Counted from the stretch's first letter, positions 44,449-53,408 are shown. The stretch: DNA of 64,000 nucleotides from Azonexus fungiphilus (GCF_003634965.1 NZ_RBXP01000017.1:118658-182657), one strand, 5' to 3'. Program-made: numbers and translations. Notes: generated from the letters alone by a model not told the origin.

Positions 44449-44832
44449 TTGATCGATCATCTTGACCATCTCGTCCTGACCACCACCGACGAGGCGGCTT
44501 GCGTTGCCTTCTACACTGGCGTCCTCGGCATGCAGCTGGAAACTTTCGGTGCCGGGCGCAAGGCCTTCCGCTTCGGCAACCAGAAAATCAACCTGCACGT
44601 CAAAGGCAGCGAGTTCGAGCCGAAGGCGCATCTGCCGGTGCCGGGGGCGCTCGACCTGTGCTTCATTGCCTCGCGGCCACTGGCGCAGGTGATCGATGCG
44701 CTGCAGGCGGGCGGCCAGACGATCGTCGAAGGGCCGGTCTTGCGTACCGGCGCCACTGGCCGCATCCGCTCGGTTTACCTGCGCGATCCCGATCTCAACC
44801 TGATCGAGATTTCCGAGTACGTCGACGACTGA
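44449..44832 (+). CDS. VOC-family (glyoxalase/dioxygenase-like) protein
   Basis: A 127-residue protein of the vicinal oxygen chelate fold. LDHLVLTTTD (first metal His) begins the first beta-alpha module and SVYLRDPDLNLIEISEY ends the second, supplying the metal Glu. Members include glyoxalases, fosfomycin-resistance enzymes and dioxygenases; the substrate is unknown. The start is TTG at 44449 with GGAG six bases upstream; no ATG fits the conserved N terminus. Confidence 0.85.
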   Translation: MIDHLDHLVLTTTDEAACVAFYTGVLGMQLETFGAGRKAFRFGNQKINLHVKGSEFEPKAHLPVPGALDLCFIASRPLAQVIDALQAGGQTIVEGPVLRTGATGRIRSVYLRDPDLNLIEISEYVDD

Positions 44833-44839
44833 GCGCGAC

Positions 44840-45352
44840 TCAGTCGCTGCGCACCATGTAGCGTGCCGGACCCGGGTAGCTGGCCAGGGCTGCGGCACTT
44901 GCCGGCGACAGGCGCTGGCTGGTGCTGAAGCCGCGTCGTTGCCAGAAACCCAGCGCGTCCTGGACGCAGACCAGGGCCGCGTGGGCCAGGCCGCCGGCGC
45001 GGGCGGCGGCCAGCGCATGCTCGACCAGGCGGGCGCCGAGACCGCTGCCGGCAGCTGCCGGCGCCACCGCCAGGTCGTGGAAGTAGAGGCAGTCGGCGGC
45101 CTCGGCGACGACGAAGGCACCGCCCAGCGGCGTCACCTTGCCCAGTCGCGAGGGGTAGGTGGCGAGGTAGGCGCAGAGTCCGTCGCCGTCTTCGGCGACC
45201 CAGGCAAAATCGGGCGCTGCGGCCAGTCGACCGTGCCAGGTCGGGCCATCTTCGTTCATTTCCGCGACGTAGCACTGGCGCTGCACCGCCAGCACCGCCG
45301 GCAGGTCGGGCACGCGCATCGGGCGCAGGCGGTAGCGGGCGGCCTCAGTCAC
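44840..45352 (-). CDS. GNAT-family N-acetyltransferase
   Basis: A 170-residue acetyltransferase. The core YFHDLAVAPAAAGSGLGARLVEHAL contains the acetyl-CoA pyrophosphate-binding Q/R-x-x-G-x-G/A pattern, here AAGSGLGA. ALGFWQRRGF is the usual motif B. The acceptor is unknown. Its start overlaps the stop of the upstream methyltransferase by eight bases, indicating an operon of the two. Confidence 0.85.
   Translation of the reverse strand: MTEAARYRLRPMRVPDLPAVLAVQRQCYVAEMNEDGPTWHGRLAAAPDFAWVAEDGDGLCAYLATYPSRLGKVTPLGGAFVVAEAADCLYFHDLAVAPAAAGSGLGARLVEHALAAARAGGLAHAALVCVQDALGFWQRRGFSTSQRLSPASAAALASYPGPARYMVRSD
45224..45235. repeat. palindrome variant CAGTCGACCGTG
   Basis: Same 12-mer as at 22899, here inside the GNAT coding region. 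Confidence 0.5.
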
Positions 45353-46052
45353 GGACCAGCAGATCGACGCGCTGCGGGGTGAGGAAGGTCGCGCCGGCGG
45401 GCGTCATGAAGCTGTCGAATTTTTCCCGGACCGCCGCATACAGCTCGGGCGACAGGCGATGGTCGCTGTGCGTGACCTGGATCATGCGCGCGTCGAAGGC
45501 GGCGAAATCGTCGAAATGGCTGCGCGTATCGAAGAACAGTTGCTGGCGCAGCCGCAGCGGCCCGCGCTCGACGGCGCGGCAGACGGCGGAGAAGGCCGCC
45601 TCGCGCACCAGCTTTTCATCGTGGAAGAGGCGGAAGACCTCGTTCAGGTTGCCGTCATAGACCGGTTCCGATATCCAGGCCAGGCCGCCCGGCCTGAGGA
45701 CGCGGGCGATCTCGGCCAGCGCCTGGTCCATCAGTGCGAGCGGCACGTGGTGCAGCGACTTGAACATCAGCACGATGTCCACGCTGGCATCGGCTGCCGG
45801 AATCGCCTCGGCGCCGCCCTGGGCGAAGCGGACGCCGGGCAGGTCGGCGATCTGCAGGTTCTTCGCGTGCTGGCGGGCATCGACTTCGAGCGCGACGATT
45901 TCCTGCGGCAGCCCGGTTGCCGCCAGGCTGCGGGTCTTCTCCGCCTTGCCGCAGCCGAGTTCGACGATCCTGGCGCCGCTCAGCGGCAGGGTGTCGAGCA
46001 GCAAATTGACTTCATTGACCAGCGTTTTCTGGGCGGGATCGGCAATGCGCAT
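45345..46052 (-). CDS. class I SAM-dependent methyltransferase
   Basis: A 235-residue methyltransferase. Motif I is IVELGCGKAEKTR, followed by ALEVDARQ and DIVLMFKSLHHVPLALM; LRPGGLAWISEPVYDG is the post-IV motif. It resembles UbiE/Methyltransf_11 proteins but the substrate is unknown. It is the upstream partner of the GNAT gene (8-base overlap) and lies 45 bases downstream of an unknown membrane protein gene on the same strand. Confidence 0.87.
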   Translation of the reverse strand: MRIADPAQKTLVNEVNLLLDTLPLSGARIVELGCGKAEKTRSLAATGLPQEIVALEVDARQHAKNLQIADLPGVRFAQGGAEAIPAADASVDIVLMFKSLHHVPLALMDQALAEIARVLRPGGLAWISEPVYDGNLNEVFRLFHDEKLVREAAFSAVCRAVERGPLRLRQQLFFDTRSHFDDFAAFDARMIQVTHSDHRLSPELYAAVREKFDSFMTPAGATFLTPQRVDLLVRD

Positions 46053-46097
46053 GGGAATTGGCGGGGAAAAAGGCGAAGGACGAATATTAACCGATGG

Positions 46098-46982
46098 TTA
46101 TATGTGCTGTCGCCGCTTGCGGCCGGCCGCTGCCGGCGCGACGAGATCCTCGGCCCGGCACAGCCAGCGGGCGCAGGCAAAGCCGCGGCGCAAGGCGCGT
46201 ATCTCGGCCTGCCGGCGATTGACGAAACGGCGACCGGCCCGTGCCTCGATCCGGCGCAGTGTCAGCAGCCGGCACAGATCCTCGGCCAGGCGCCAGCTGG
46301 CGTAGAGCATCAGGCTGCTGAACAGCAGTCCGAGCATGCCGGCGATGCCGTTCAGGTCGAAGCCGGCGACGCGGGCGAGCAGTGCGACGGCTGCGGCGAG
46401 ACTGCCGGCCAGCCAGCCATGGCGACCGATGGCAGGGTCGCCGGTGCCGGCAAGCAGCGGGTCGCCGAGTTCGAAGCGCTCGCTGTCGGCGCCGCTGCGC
46501 GCCAGCCAGGCACGGTCTTCGGCATCGGCACCGCCGGCGACGAGGCGGTCGCTGCGCTGGCGCCAGCGCCGGCGACCGAGCGCCAGCGCCAGCGCGGTCG
46601 CCAGCAGGTAGCCGAGACTCGCCGCCGGCAGCAGGTGCGCCCGGTCGAGCAGCGCCAGGCCGGCGGCGCAGGCGCCGACGCCGAGCAGCATCTGGAACAG
46701 TGCGAAAAGCAGCACGAACTGGCCGAGACGGTGCCCGACGCCAAGCGGCGAACGGTAGCGGGCGTGGCTGTTGAAGGCCAGCCAGGCGAGCGCGACGCCG
46801 AGACCGGCGAGCAGGCTGGCTGCGGTCGGCAGCAGCAGCGAGGCATAAACGACGGCAAGGCCGCCGATCACCCAGGGCAGGCCCCACAGTGTCAGCGGCT
46901 GGTTGATCGGAAAACCGGCGATTTCGTCCGGAAGCTTGGCCATGTCGTCATCTGTTGCGTAAAAGTCGAATGATTTTGACAT
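46098..46982 (-). CDS. unknown multi-pass membrane protein
   Basis: I do not recognise this 294-residue protein. It starts MSKSFDFYATDDDMAKLPDE, then has two hydrophobic segments near residues 33-70, two near 90-135 and two near 195-240. The C terminus is Arg/Ala-rich and cytoplasmic-looking (RRIEARAGRRFVNRRQAEIR). The spacing suggests a six-TM protein. It is divergent from the exopolysaccharide priming glycosyltransferase across a 204-base region that contains a sigma-54-type promoter facing the other way. A role in envelope or polysaccharide biology is possible only by position. Confidence 0.7.
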   Translation of the reverse strand: MSKSFDFYATDDDMAKLPDEIAGFPINQPLTLWGLPWVIGGLAVVYASLLLPTAASLLAGLGVALAWLAFNSHARYRSPLGVGHRLGQFVLLFALFQMLLGVGACAAGLALLDRAHLLPAASLGYLLATALALALGRRRWRQRSDRLVAGGADAEDRAWLARSGADSERFELGDPLLAGTGDPAIGRHGWLAGSLAAAVALLARVAGFDLNGIAGMLGLLFSSLMLYASWRLAEDLCRLLTLRRIEARAGRRFVNRRQAEIRALRRGFACARWLCRAEDLVAPAAAGRKRRQHI

Positions 46983-47055
46983 TTTTTCGCCCGCCTGGCC
47001 AGGTTGCCGACGGCATGGGCCTTGCGCCGTTTCACGGATGGGTGCCGATCGCCCG

Positions 47056-47072
47056 TCGGGACAGGCTTTGCG
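47056..47072 (+). promoter_or_regulatory. putative sigma-54 promoter for the exopolysaccharide genes
   Basis: TCGGGACAGGCTTTGCG has GG (47058-47059), N10 and GC (47070-47071), with TTGC at -12 and GGGAC at -24, close to TGGCAC-N5-TTGC. It lies about 115 bases before the start of the priming glycosyltransferase. Confidence 0.55.
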
Positions 47073-47186
47073 TATAGATTTTTGGCATATTTGGCTATGA
47101 GTAATGTCATATAGGACGATCGTCAGGTGTCGTGGCATCATCATCGTGTGATCACATTGTCACTGCGTCACTGATTGGTTTCCTTC

Positions 47187-48602
47187 ATGGCTTCGATGTC
47201 TTCCGGCCTGGTCCGGCCCCACAGTTCCAAGATCGGCTTCTTCCATCGCCTGCTCGACGCGGCCGTGATCCTCCTTTCCCTGACGGTCGCCCTGCAGATC
47301 ACCCGCGACCTTGAATTCTCCGGCCAGTATGCGCAGGCAGGTGTCTGGGGCGTGATGATCTTCCTGATGATCGGCGGCGCCCGCCATCTCTATTCGTCGT
47401 GGCGCCTGGTGCCGGTGCACGAAGCGGTGACGGCGACCCTGGTCGCCTGGTTCTGGACGATGGTCGCGCTGGTTTTCCTGGCCTTCCTCAGCAAGACCTC
47501 GTCCGACTATTCGCGGGTCGCCATGCTCACCTGGTTCGGCCTGGCGCCGCTGGCCCTGGCCAGCGTCCGCGTCAGCCTGCGCGTCGTCCTCAACGCGCTG
47601 CGCAGCAATGGCCGCAACACGCGGACCCTGGCCATCGCCGGCAAGACCAAGCTCGGCAAGCAGGTGGTCGAGAAGGTCGAACAGACGCCCTGGCTCGGCA
47701 TGCAGTTCATCGGTTATTACGACGATCGCCTGGCCAGCCGCGACTGCAAGCACACCGCCCACGACGCCGAGGGCATCGGCCGTTTCGACGAACTGGTGGC
47801 GCTGGCGCGCGAGGGCAAGGTCGATTACATCTACATCACGCTGCCGATGAAGGCGGAAAACCGCATCGTCGAACTGGTCAATGCGCTCAGCGACACCACG
47901 GCCTCGGTCTACCTGGTGCCCAATTTCTTCATCTTCGACCTGCTCCACGGCAAGATGAGCAGCCTCGACGGCATTCCCGTGCTCAGCCTGCACGAAAGCC
48001 CGTTCTACGGCGTCGATGGCTGGCTCAAGCGACTCGAGGACATCGTCGTCGCCAGCCTGATCCTGATGATCATTGCCTTGCCGATGGCGGTTATCGCGCT
48101 CGGCGTCAAGCTCACCTCGCCCGGGCCGGTGCTCTTCAAGCAACGCCGCTACGGCCTCAACGGTGCCGTCGTCGAAGTCTGGAAGTTCCGCAGCATGACC
48201 GTCTGCGAAGACGGCGACAAGGTCGTCCAGGCGTCCAAGGGCGACATGCGGATCACGCCTTTCGGTGCCTTCCTGCGCCGTACCTCGCTCGATGAGCTGC
48301 CGCAGTTCATCAACGTGCTGCAGGGGCAGATGTCGGTGGTCGGTCCGCGGCCGCACGCGGTCGCGCACAACGAGCAGTACCGCAAGCTGATCCGCGGCTA
48401 CATGCTGCGTCACAAGGTCAAGCCGGGCATCACCGGCTGGGCCCAGATCAGCGGCTGGCGTGGTGAGACCGAGACGCTCGACAAGATGGAAATGCGCGTG
48501 AAATATGATCTGGAGTATGTTCAGAACTGGTCCTTGTGGCTGGACATCAAGATCATCTTCCTGACCGTGTTCAAGGGCTTCATCAATAAAAACGCATATT
48601 GA
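47187..48602 (+). CDS. undecaprenyl-phosphate glucose phosphotransferase (WcaJ/EpsB-type priming enzyme)
   Basis: A 471-residue polyprenyl-phosphate hexose-1-phosphate transferase. Four N-terminal TM helices (about residues 20-125) precede a CoA-binding-like Rossmann domain (TLAIAGKTKLGKQVV). A fifth membrane helix near 290-312 leads to the catalytic domain with SPGPVLFKQRRYGLNG, KFRSM, RRTSLDELPQFINVL and VVGPRPHA. It transfers glucose-1-phosphate to undecaprenyl phosphate to start exopolysaccharide repeat-unit synthesis. A putative sigma-54 promoter lies upstream. ATG at 47187 is preferred to a TTG at 47175. Confidence 0.92.
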   Translation: MASMSSGLVRPHSSKIGFFHRLLDAAVILLSLTVALQITRDLEFSGQYAQAGVWGVMIFLMIGGARHLYSSWRLVPVHEAVTATLVAWFWTMVALVFLAFLSKTSSDYSRVAMLTWFGLAPLALASVRVSLRVVLNALRSNGRNTRTLAIAGKTKLGKQVVEKVEQTPWLGMQFIGYYDDRLASRDCKHTAHDAEGIGRFDELVALAREGKVDYIYITLPMKAENRIVELVNALSDTTASVYLVPNFFIFDLLHGKMSSLDGIPVLSLHESPFYGVDGWLKRLEDIVVASLILMIIALPMAVIALGVKLTSPGPVLFKQRRYGLNGAVVEVWKFRSMTVCEDGDKVVQASKGDMRITPFGAFLRRTSLDELPQFINVLQGQMSVVGPRPHAVAHNEQYRKLIRGYMLRHKVKPGITGWAQISGWRGETETLDKMEMRVKYDLEYVQNWSLWLDIKIIFLTVFKGFINKNAY

Positions 48603-48657
48603 CGATCGTCGCCGGTGCCGTCCGGCGGAAGATCTCTGACTCCAAGGGGAAATATCG

Positions 48658-49761
48658 ATGGCAAAGGGAATGATTCTGGCCGCCGGCCAGGGAACGCGCG
48701 TGCGTCCGCTGACCAAGTTCGTGCCGAAGCCGATGGTGCCCATCCTCGGCAAGCCGGTCATGGAATACCTGATCGAGCACATGGCCCGCTACGGTGTCCA
48801 TGACATCATGGTCAACGTCGCCTTCAACCACTACAAGATCGAAAACTACTTCGGCGACGGCCGGCGCTGGGGCGTCAACCTCGGCTACTCGTTCGAGGGC
48901 GCGCGCGACCACGGCGAGATCGTGCCCAAGGCCATGGGTTCGGCCGGCGGCATGCGCAAGATCCAGGATTTCGGCGGTTTCTTCGACGAGACGACGCTGG
49001 TCGTCTGCGGCGATGCGATCGTCGACCTCGACATCGGTGCCGCGCTGCGCGAACACAAGATGAAGGGCGCGCTGGCCAGCGTCGTGACCCTGGAAGTGCC
49101 GCTCGATCAAGTGCAGAACTACGGCGTCGTCGTTGCCGACGAGGACGGCAAGATCATTTCCTTCCAGGAAAAGCCGAAGCCGGAGGAAGCCAAGTCGCGG
49201 CTGGCCAGTACCGGCATCTACATCTTCGAGCCGGAAGTGCTCGAGCTGATTCCGCGCGACCAGCCCTTCGACATCGGCAGCGAACTGTTTCCGATGCTGG
49301 TCGAGAAGGGGCTGCCGTTCTATGCCCAGAAGCGCTTCTTCAACTGGATCGACATCGGCCGCCTGAACGATTACTGGGAGGTGTCCCAGCGCGTGCTGCG
49401 CGGCGAGGTGGCGCAGATGGAAATGCCCGGGACGGAAGTCCAGCCCGGCGTCTGGGCCGGCCTGAACACCTCGGTGGCCTGGGAAAGCTCGAAGCTGGAA
49501 GGGCCGATCTACATCGGTTCCAACGTCCGCATCGACCCCGGCGTCTCGATCATCGGCCCGGCCTGGATCGGCCACGGCAGCCACATCCGTTCGGGAACGC
49601 GGATCGAGCGCTGCATCGTCTTCGAATACACGCGCATCGGCGATGCCCAGACGATGAAGGAAATGATCGTCTCGCCGCAATACTGTGTCGGTCGCGACGG
49701 CGTCGCCCATTATCTCGGCGAGGACGCCAGTCCGTATCGCTGGGGCGATGCCCGCGGCTAG
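48658..49761 (+). CDS. sugar-1-phosphate nucleotidyltransferase with left-handed beta-helix tail
   Basis: A 367-residue enzyme. The NTP-transferase core has MILAAGQGTRVRPLTKFVPKPMVPI and CGDAIVDLD (metal Asp). The C terminus (about residues 255-330) has hexapeptide repeats (GPIYIGSNVRIDPGVSIIGPAWIG in part). It resembles mannose-1-phosphate guanylyltransferase or glucose-1-phosphate thymidylyl-type enzymes; the nucleotide and sugar are unknown. It starts 55 bases after the priming glycosyltransferase and probably supplies an activated sugar for the same polysaccharide. Confidence 0.87.
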   Translation: MAKGMILAAGQGTRVRPLTKFVPKPMVPILGKPVMEYLIEHMARYGVHDIMVNVAFNHYKIENYFGDGRRWGVNLGYSFEGARDHGEIVPKAMGSAGGMRKIQDFGGFFDETTLVVCGDAIVDLDIGAALREHKMKGALASVVTLEVPLDQVQNYGVVVADEDGKIISFQEKPKPEEAKSRLASTGIYIFEPEVLELIPRDQPFDIGSELFPMLVEKGLPFYAQKRFFNWIDIGRLNDYWEVSQRVLRGEVAQMEMPGTEVQPGVWAGLNTSVAWESSKLEGPIYIGSNVRIDPGVSIIGPAWIGHGSHIRSGTRIERCIVFEYTRIGDAQTMKEMIVSPQYCVGRDGVAHYLGEDASPYRWGDARG

Positions 49762-49812
49762 TCCGGCGAATTTCGCTAAACTGACCGCCCTTTCGCCGAG
49801 AAGCCTCTGCCG

Positions 49813-51267
49813 ATGACCGACCAGCCCGCCGTCCGCCGCCGTTCGTCCGATTCCGTCCCCGACCAGTGGGTGTTCCGCGGGCTGCTCGCGCTGCTCTGCT
49901 GGATTCCGTTGCCGCTGGGCAGCAACCGGACCTTCGCCGCGGCCATCGTCATCGTCTGGGCCGTGCTGCTGCTCGCCGGTGCTGCCTATGCCTGGCGCAA
50001 CCACGGGCCGGCACTGGCCGAGCGCCTGCGCCAGTTCCGCTGGCCGGTGCTGCTGCTCGGCCTGTTCACGCTGATCCCGTGGCTGCAGATCCTGCCCTGG
50101 CCGGCGGCGCTGATCGGCGCGGTGTCGCCGGAGGCACTCGCGGTCTGGGACGGGATCGGGCCGCCGCGATTCACCCTCGATCCGCACCAGACCCAGTTCT
50201 ACGCGGCGCTGTCGTTTGCCTACTGGGCGATCTTCGTGGTCGCACTGCTCTGCGTGCGCAGCAACCGGCGACTCGACACGCTGGCCCTGGTCATCGTCGG
50301 CAGCGGCGTCTTCCAGGCGATCGTCGGGGCGCTGCTGTTCTCGTTCGGCGCCAAATACACGATGTTCTTCGCCGAGGTGGTGCACGATCGCGTGCGCGGC
50401 ACCTTCGTCTATCACAACCACATGGCCGGCTACATGGAACTCTGCCTGTCGGTCGGCATCGGCCTGATGCTCGCCCGCCTGGGCAACGACAGTACGCCGC
50501 TCGGCCACTGGCGCAGCCGGCTGCGCGGCGGCATCGACTTCATGCTCAGCCCGAAGATGGTGCTGCGCCTGATGCTGGTGATCATGGTCATCGCGCTGGT
50601 GCTGACACGTTCGCGGATGGGCAACGGCGGTTTCTTCGCGGCGATGATCGTGGTCGGCCTGCTTTACATCGCGCTGTCGCGCAAGACGGCGCCGAAGGCG
50701 GTGCTCCTGATCGCCAGCCTGATCGTCATCGACGTCGTCGTCATCGGCACCTGGGTCGGCCTGGAGAAGGTGGTCAGCCGGGTTCAGGAAACGACGATGA
50801 CGACCGAGGGCGGCGGCCGCGAGGAATCGGTCGAACTGCGCCTGAGCGCGGCCCGGCACGCGATGGACATGAGCCTCGATTTCCCGGCGCTGGGCACCGG
50901 CGCCGGCAGCTTCTACGGCACCTACCTGCGCTACCGGACGCCGCGCGAGGGCTATTTCGACCACGCCCACAACGATTACGTCGAGATCGCCGCCGACTTC
51001 GGCCTGCCCGGGCTCGCCGTCCTCGGTGCCTTCGTCGCGCTGACATTGGCCGCCGGCGTGCGCGTGCTGGTCAGGCGCCGTTCCAGCCTGCCGCGCGGCA
51101 TCGCCTTCGGTTCGCTGATGGCGATGGTGGCGCTGATCATCCACAGCTGGGTCGATTTCAATCTGCAGATTCCGGCCAACGCCGCAACCCTGCTGGTGAT
51201 CATGGCCATGGCCTGGTGCGCCGGGGCGCTGCCCAGCGGCGGCCAGCGCCCGCTAGCGGCTGCCTGA
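49813..51267 (+). CDS. O-antigen ligase/polymerase-family membrane protein
   Basis: A 484-residue protein with about 11-12 TM helices. The large periplasmic loop contains TLVYHN-like FVYHNHMAGYMEL and FDHAHNDYVEIAADFGLPGL, the His-rich motif of the O-antigen ligase/Wzy family (PF04932). It likely polymerises or transfers exopolysaccharide units at the periplasmic face. It is the third gene of the cluster, 51 bases after the nucleotidyltransferase. No flippase, chain-length regulator or outer-membrane exporter is within the window, so the cluster is partial here or split. Confidence 0.87.
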   Translation: MTDQPAVRRRSSDSVPDQWVFRGLLALLCWIPLPLGSNRTFAAAIVIVWAVLLLAGAAYAWRNHGPALAERLRQFRWPVLLLGLFTLIPWLQILPWPAALIGAVSPEALAVWDGIGPPRFTLDPHQTQFYAALSFAYWAIFVVALLCVRSNRRLDTLALVIVGSGVFQAIVGALLFSFGAKYTMFFAEVVHDRVRGTFVYHNHMAGYMELCLSVGIGLMLARLGNDSTPLGHWRSRLRGGIDFMLSPKMVLRLMLVIMVIALVLTRSRMGNGGFFAAMIVVGLLYIALSRKTAPKAVLLIASLIVIDVVVIGTWVGLEKVVSRVQETTMTTEGGGREESVELRLSAARHAMDMSLDFPALGTGAGSFYGTYLRYRTPREGYFDHAHNDYVEIAADFGLPGLAVLGAFVALTLAAGVRVLVRRRSSLPRGIAFGSLMAMVALIIHSWVDFNLQIPANAATLLVIMAMAWCAGALPSGGQRPLAAA

Positions 51268-51335
51268 GAGCGCTTCCGCCGTGGCCAGCCGGCGGCCGTC
51301 GGGTTAAGCTGCCGCCTTTTGCGCCCGGATCCGCC

Positions 51336-52790
51336 ATGCTTGTCGAAGCTTTTCCCCGTCTCGAACCTGCCATCGTCTGGCGGCATTTCGCCCGACTCTG
51401 CGCGACGCCGCGCGCCTCCAAGGCCGAAGCCGCCCTGCGCGATGCGCTGCTTGCCTGGGCTGCGGAAAAATCGCTGACGTCGACGGTCGACCGTGCCGGC
51501 AACCTGATTTTGAAGAAGCCGGCGACGCCCGGCTGCGAGCACGCCCCGACCGTCGTCCTGCAGGCGCACCTGGACATGGTCTGCGAGAAGAACGCCGAAA
51601 GCGCCCACGACTTTTCCCGCGACGCCATCGTGCCGGTGCTGCGCGACGGCTGGCTGGTCGCCGAGCAGACGACGCTGGGCGCCGACAACGGCATCGGCGT
51701 GGCGCTGATCCTTGCCGCGCTGGAAGACGAAACGCTGCGCCACGGGCCGCTCGAAGCCCTGCTGACCATCGACGAGGAAGCCGGCATGGGCGGTGCCCGT
51801 GGTCTGGCGCCGGGCTTGCTCGATGCGTCGCTGATGCTCAACCTGGATACCGAAGCCTGGGGCGAGTTCTACCTCGGCTGCGCCGGCGGGCTTGACGTCG
51901 ATGTTCGCCGCGACGGCGAGCCCGAATCGCTGCCGGCCGGCTGGACGGTGCGCCGGATCGCGCTGCGTGGGCTGCGCGGCGGCCATTCCGGCGTCGATAT
52001 CCACGAGCAGCGCGGCAACGCGATCAAGCTGCTGGTCGGTGTGCTGCACGACCTGGCCGGCGTCATGCCTTACCGGCTGGTCTCGCTGCACGGCGGCTCG
52101 GCGCGCAACGCGCTGCCGCGCGAGGCCTTCGCCGTGCTCGCGCTGCCCGAAGCCGACGGGCTGGAGGCCTGGCTGGCGACGCAGCAGGCGGCGCTGCGCG
52201 AACTGCTGTGCGGTGTCGACGACGGCCTTGCGCTGAGCGCGCAAGCGGCGACGGCGGATGCGGTGATGGCCGGCGCCGAGCAATTCACCTGGCTGGCGTC
52301 GCTGCATGCCGCGCCGCACGGCGTCAGGCGTTTCAGCCGGGCGGTGGCGGGCGTCGTCGAAACCTCGAACAATCTCGGCATCGTCGAACTGACGCCGGAC
52401 GCCGGCTACGCCAATTTCATGGTCCGTTCGCTGGTCGACCGTGCCGCCGATGCGCTGGCCGACGAGATCGTCAGCCTGTTTGCGCTGTCCGGCACCGTCG
52501 CCGAAAAATCCGGCCAGTATCCGGGCTGGCGGCCGAACCCGGATTCGGCCTTGCTGCGTACCTGCCAGGCCGTGTTCGCCCGCGATTTCGGCGGCGATTC
52601 GAAGGTCCAGGTGATCCATGCCGGCCTCGAATGCGGGCTGATCGGCGCCCGCTACCCGGGCCTCGACATCGTTTCCTTCGGGCCGACAATCCACGGCGCC
52701 CACGCGCCCGGCGAGCGGGTCGAGGTGGCCTCGGTCGACCGTTGCTGGCGCCTGCTGCGGGCGATCCTCGGCGAGATCGCCGGCAACTGA
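51336..52790 (+). CDS. pepD: aminoacyl-histidine dipeptidase (Xaa-His dipeptidase)
   Basis: A 484-residue M20-family metallopeptidase, matching PepD length. Metal ligands are in QAHLDMVCEK (His, Asp), LGADNGIGV (Asp) and IDEEAGMGGA (Glu-Glu), with a late His in TIHGAHAPGERV. The lid domain includes LRGGHSGVDIHEQRGNAIKL. It cleaves carnosine-like and other dipeptides. It has its own start 68 bases after the O-antigen gene. The stop is immediately followed by the stop of the convergent unknown gene. It carries a perfect internal ACGGTCGACCGT. Confidence 0.92.
   Translation: MLVEAFPRLEPAIVWRHFARLCATPRASKAEAALRDALLAWAAEKSLTSTVDRAGNLILKKPATPGCEHAPTVVLQAHLDMVCEKNAESAHDFSRDAIVPVLRDGWLVAEQTTLGADNGIGVALILAALEDETLRHGPLEALLTIDEEAGMGGARGLAPGLLDASLMLNLDTEAWGEFYLGCAGGLDVDVRRDGEPESLPAGWTVRRIALRGLRGGHSGVDIHEQRGNAIKLLVGVLHDLAGVMPYRLVSLHGGSARNALPREAFAVLALPEADGLEAWLATQQAALRELLCGVDDGLALSAQAATADAVMAGAEQFTWLASLHAAPHGVRRFSRAVAGVVETSNNLGIVELTPDAGYANFMVRSLVDRAADALADEIVSLFALSGTVAEKSGQYPGWRPNPDSALLRTCQAVFARDFGGDSKVQVIHAGLECGLIGARYPGLDIVSFGPTIHGAHAPGERVEVASVDRCWRLLRAILGEIAGN
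51483..51494. repeat. ACGGTCGACCGT palindrome, perfect copy
   Basis: Perfect 12-mer in context GACGTCGACGGTCGACCGTG inside pepD, encoding S-T-V-D-R in the forward frame. Confidence 0.8.
52732..52741. repeat. CGGTCGACCG palindrome copy
   Basis: Core 10-mer near the 3' end of pepD, again encoding V-D-R. Confidence 0.5.
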
Positions 52791-53408
52791 TCAGGCGTTC
52801 GTGCCGCGCCGCTCGAGGTAGCCGGCCAGGGCGTCGAGGCGGCGGGCGGCGGCGCCGTCGCCATCGACGAACATCTGCGTGAACAACTGGCGGATGTTCT
52901 CCGCGGTGATTTCGGTGCGTGTCGGATCGAAGCTGCTGCCGTCGGGCAGTGTCACCTGCTGGCCGTCCATGCCGTGACGGGCCAGCGCGATCAGGTTCAT
53001 GCCTTCGACGGCCGCGTGGTTGCCGGCAGCGACCAGCTCGTCGTAGAGCGCCCGCTCGGCTGCCGAGAGGTTGGCCATGGTGTTCACGAAACCGCCGGCC
53101 TTCTGCTGGTAGTCGATTTCGTCGGCGGTCAGTGTCTGCGGATCCTTGGCATTGATCTCGGCCAGGCGCTTGTCGTTGGCCAGCAGGTATTCGGTGTCGG
53201 CGGCGCTGCGTTCGAGCGCCGGCTTCGTCTTGATTGCCGCCAGGCGCGGGTCGTTCGCCGTCGATTCGCTGGCGAGCAGGGTGCGGGCAGCGCTGGATAT
53301 GCTGATTTTCTCGGCCAGCGTCGTTGGCGCCGCGGTTTCGACTTGCGGCGCGGCTGCACGGGCGGCGCTGTAAGCATTGATCGGCAGGCTGTTGCCTTGG
53401 ATGATCAT
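52791..53408 (-). CDS. unknown VSLS-motif protein, paralogue A
   Basis: I do not recognise this 205-residue protein. It starts MIIQGNSLPINAYSAARAAA, closely matching the N terminus of the upstream paralogue. Residues 34-38 (KISIS) followed by SAARTLLAS form a motif also seen in three other proteins of the window and similar to the FlgM segment VTLSDAQAKL. The rest is soluble and helical, with acidic stretches, and includes DGQQVTLPDGSSFDP. No signal peptide is present. It lies 25 bases downstream of paralogue B and is probably driven by the same sigma-54 promoter. Confidence 0.75.
   Translation of the reverse strand: MIIQGNSLPINAYSAARAAAPQVETAAPTTLAEKISISSAARTLLASESTANDPRLAAIKTKPALERSAADTEYLLANDKRLAEINAKDPQTLTADEIDYQQKAGGFVNTMANLSAAERALYDELVAAGNHAAVEGMNLIALARHGMDGQQVTLPDGSSFDPTRTEITAENIRQLFTQMFVDGDGAAARRLDALAGYLERRGTNA

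Noticed and set aside
46983..47090. Possible c-di-GMP (GEMM) riboswitch on the minus strand
   Set aside because: ACGCAAAGCC and a CCTGG-rich 3' part are present, but the upstream GGGCAAACC-type hairpin is missing and the stems do not pair in the GEMM order. The motif is better explained as part of a sigma-54 -12 element on the plus strand.
47175..47187. TTG start for the priming glycosyltransferase
   Set aside because: The ATG at 47187 is closer to the conserved first helix and the extra four residues show no family similarity.
49866..52790. A 974-codon plus-strand open frame
   Set aside because: The first part is an Arg/Pro/Ala-rich shadow of the O-antigen ligase frame. The real gene in this frame is pepD from 51336.
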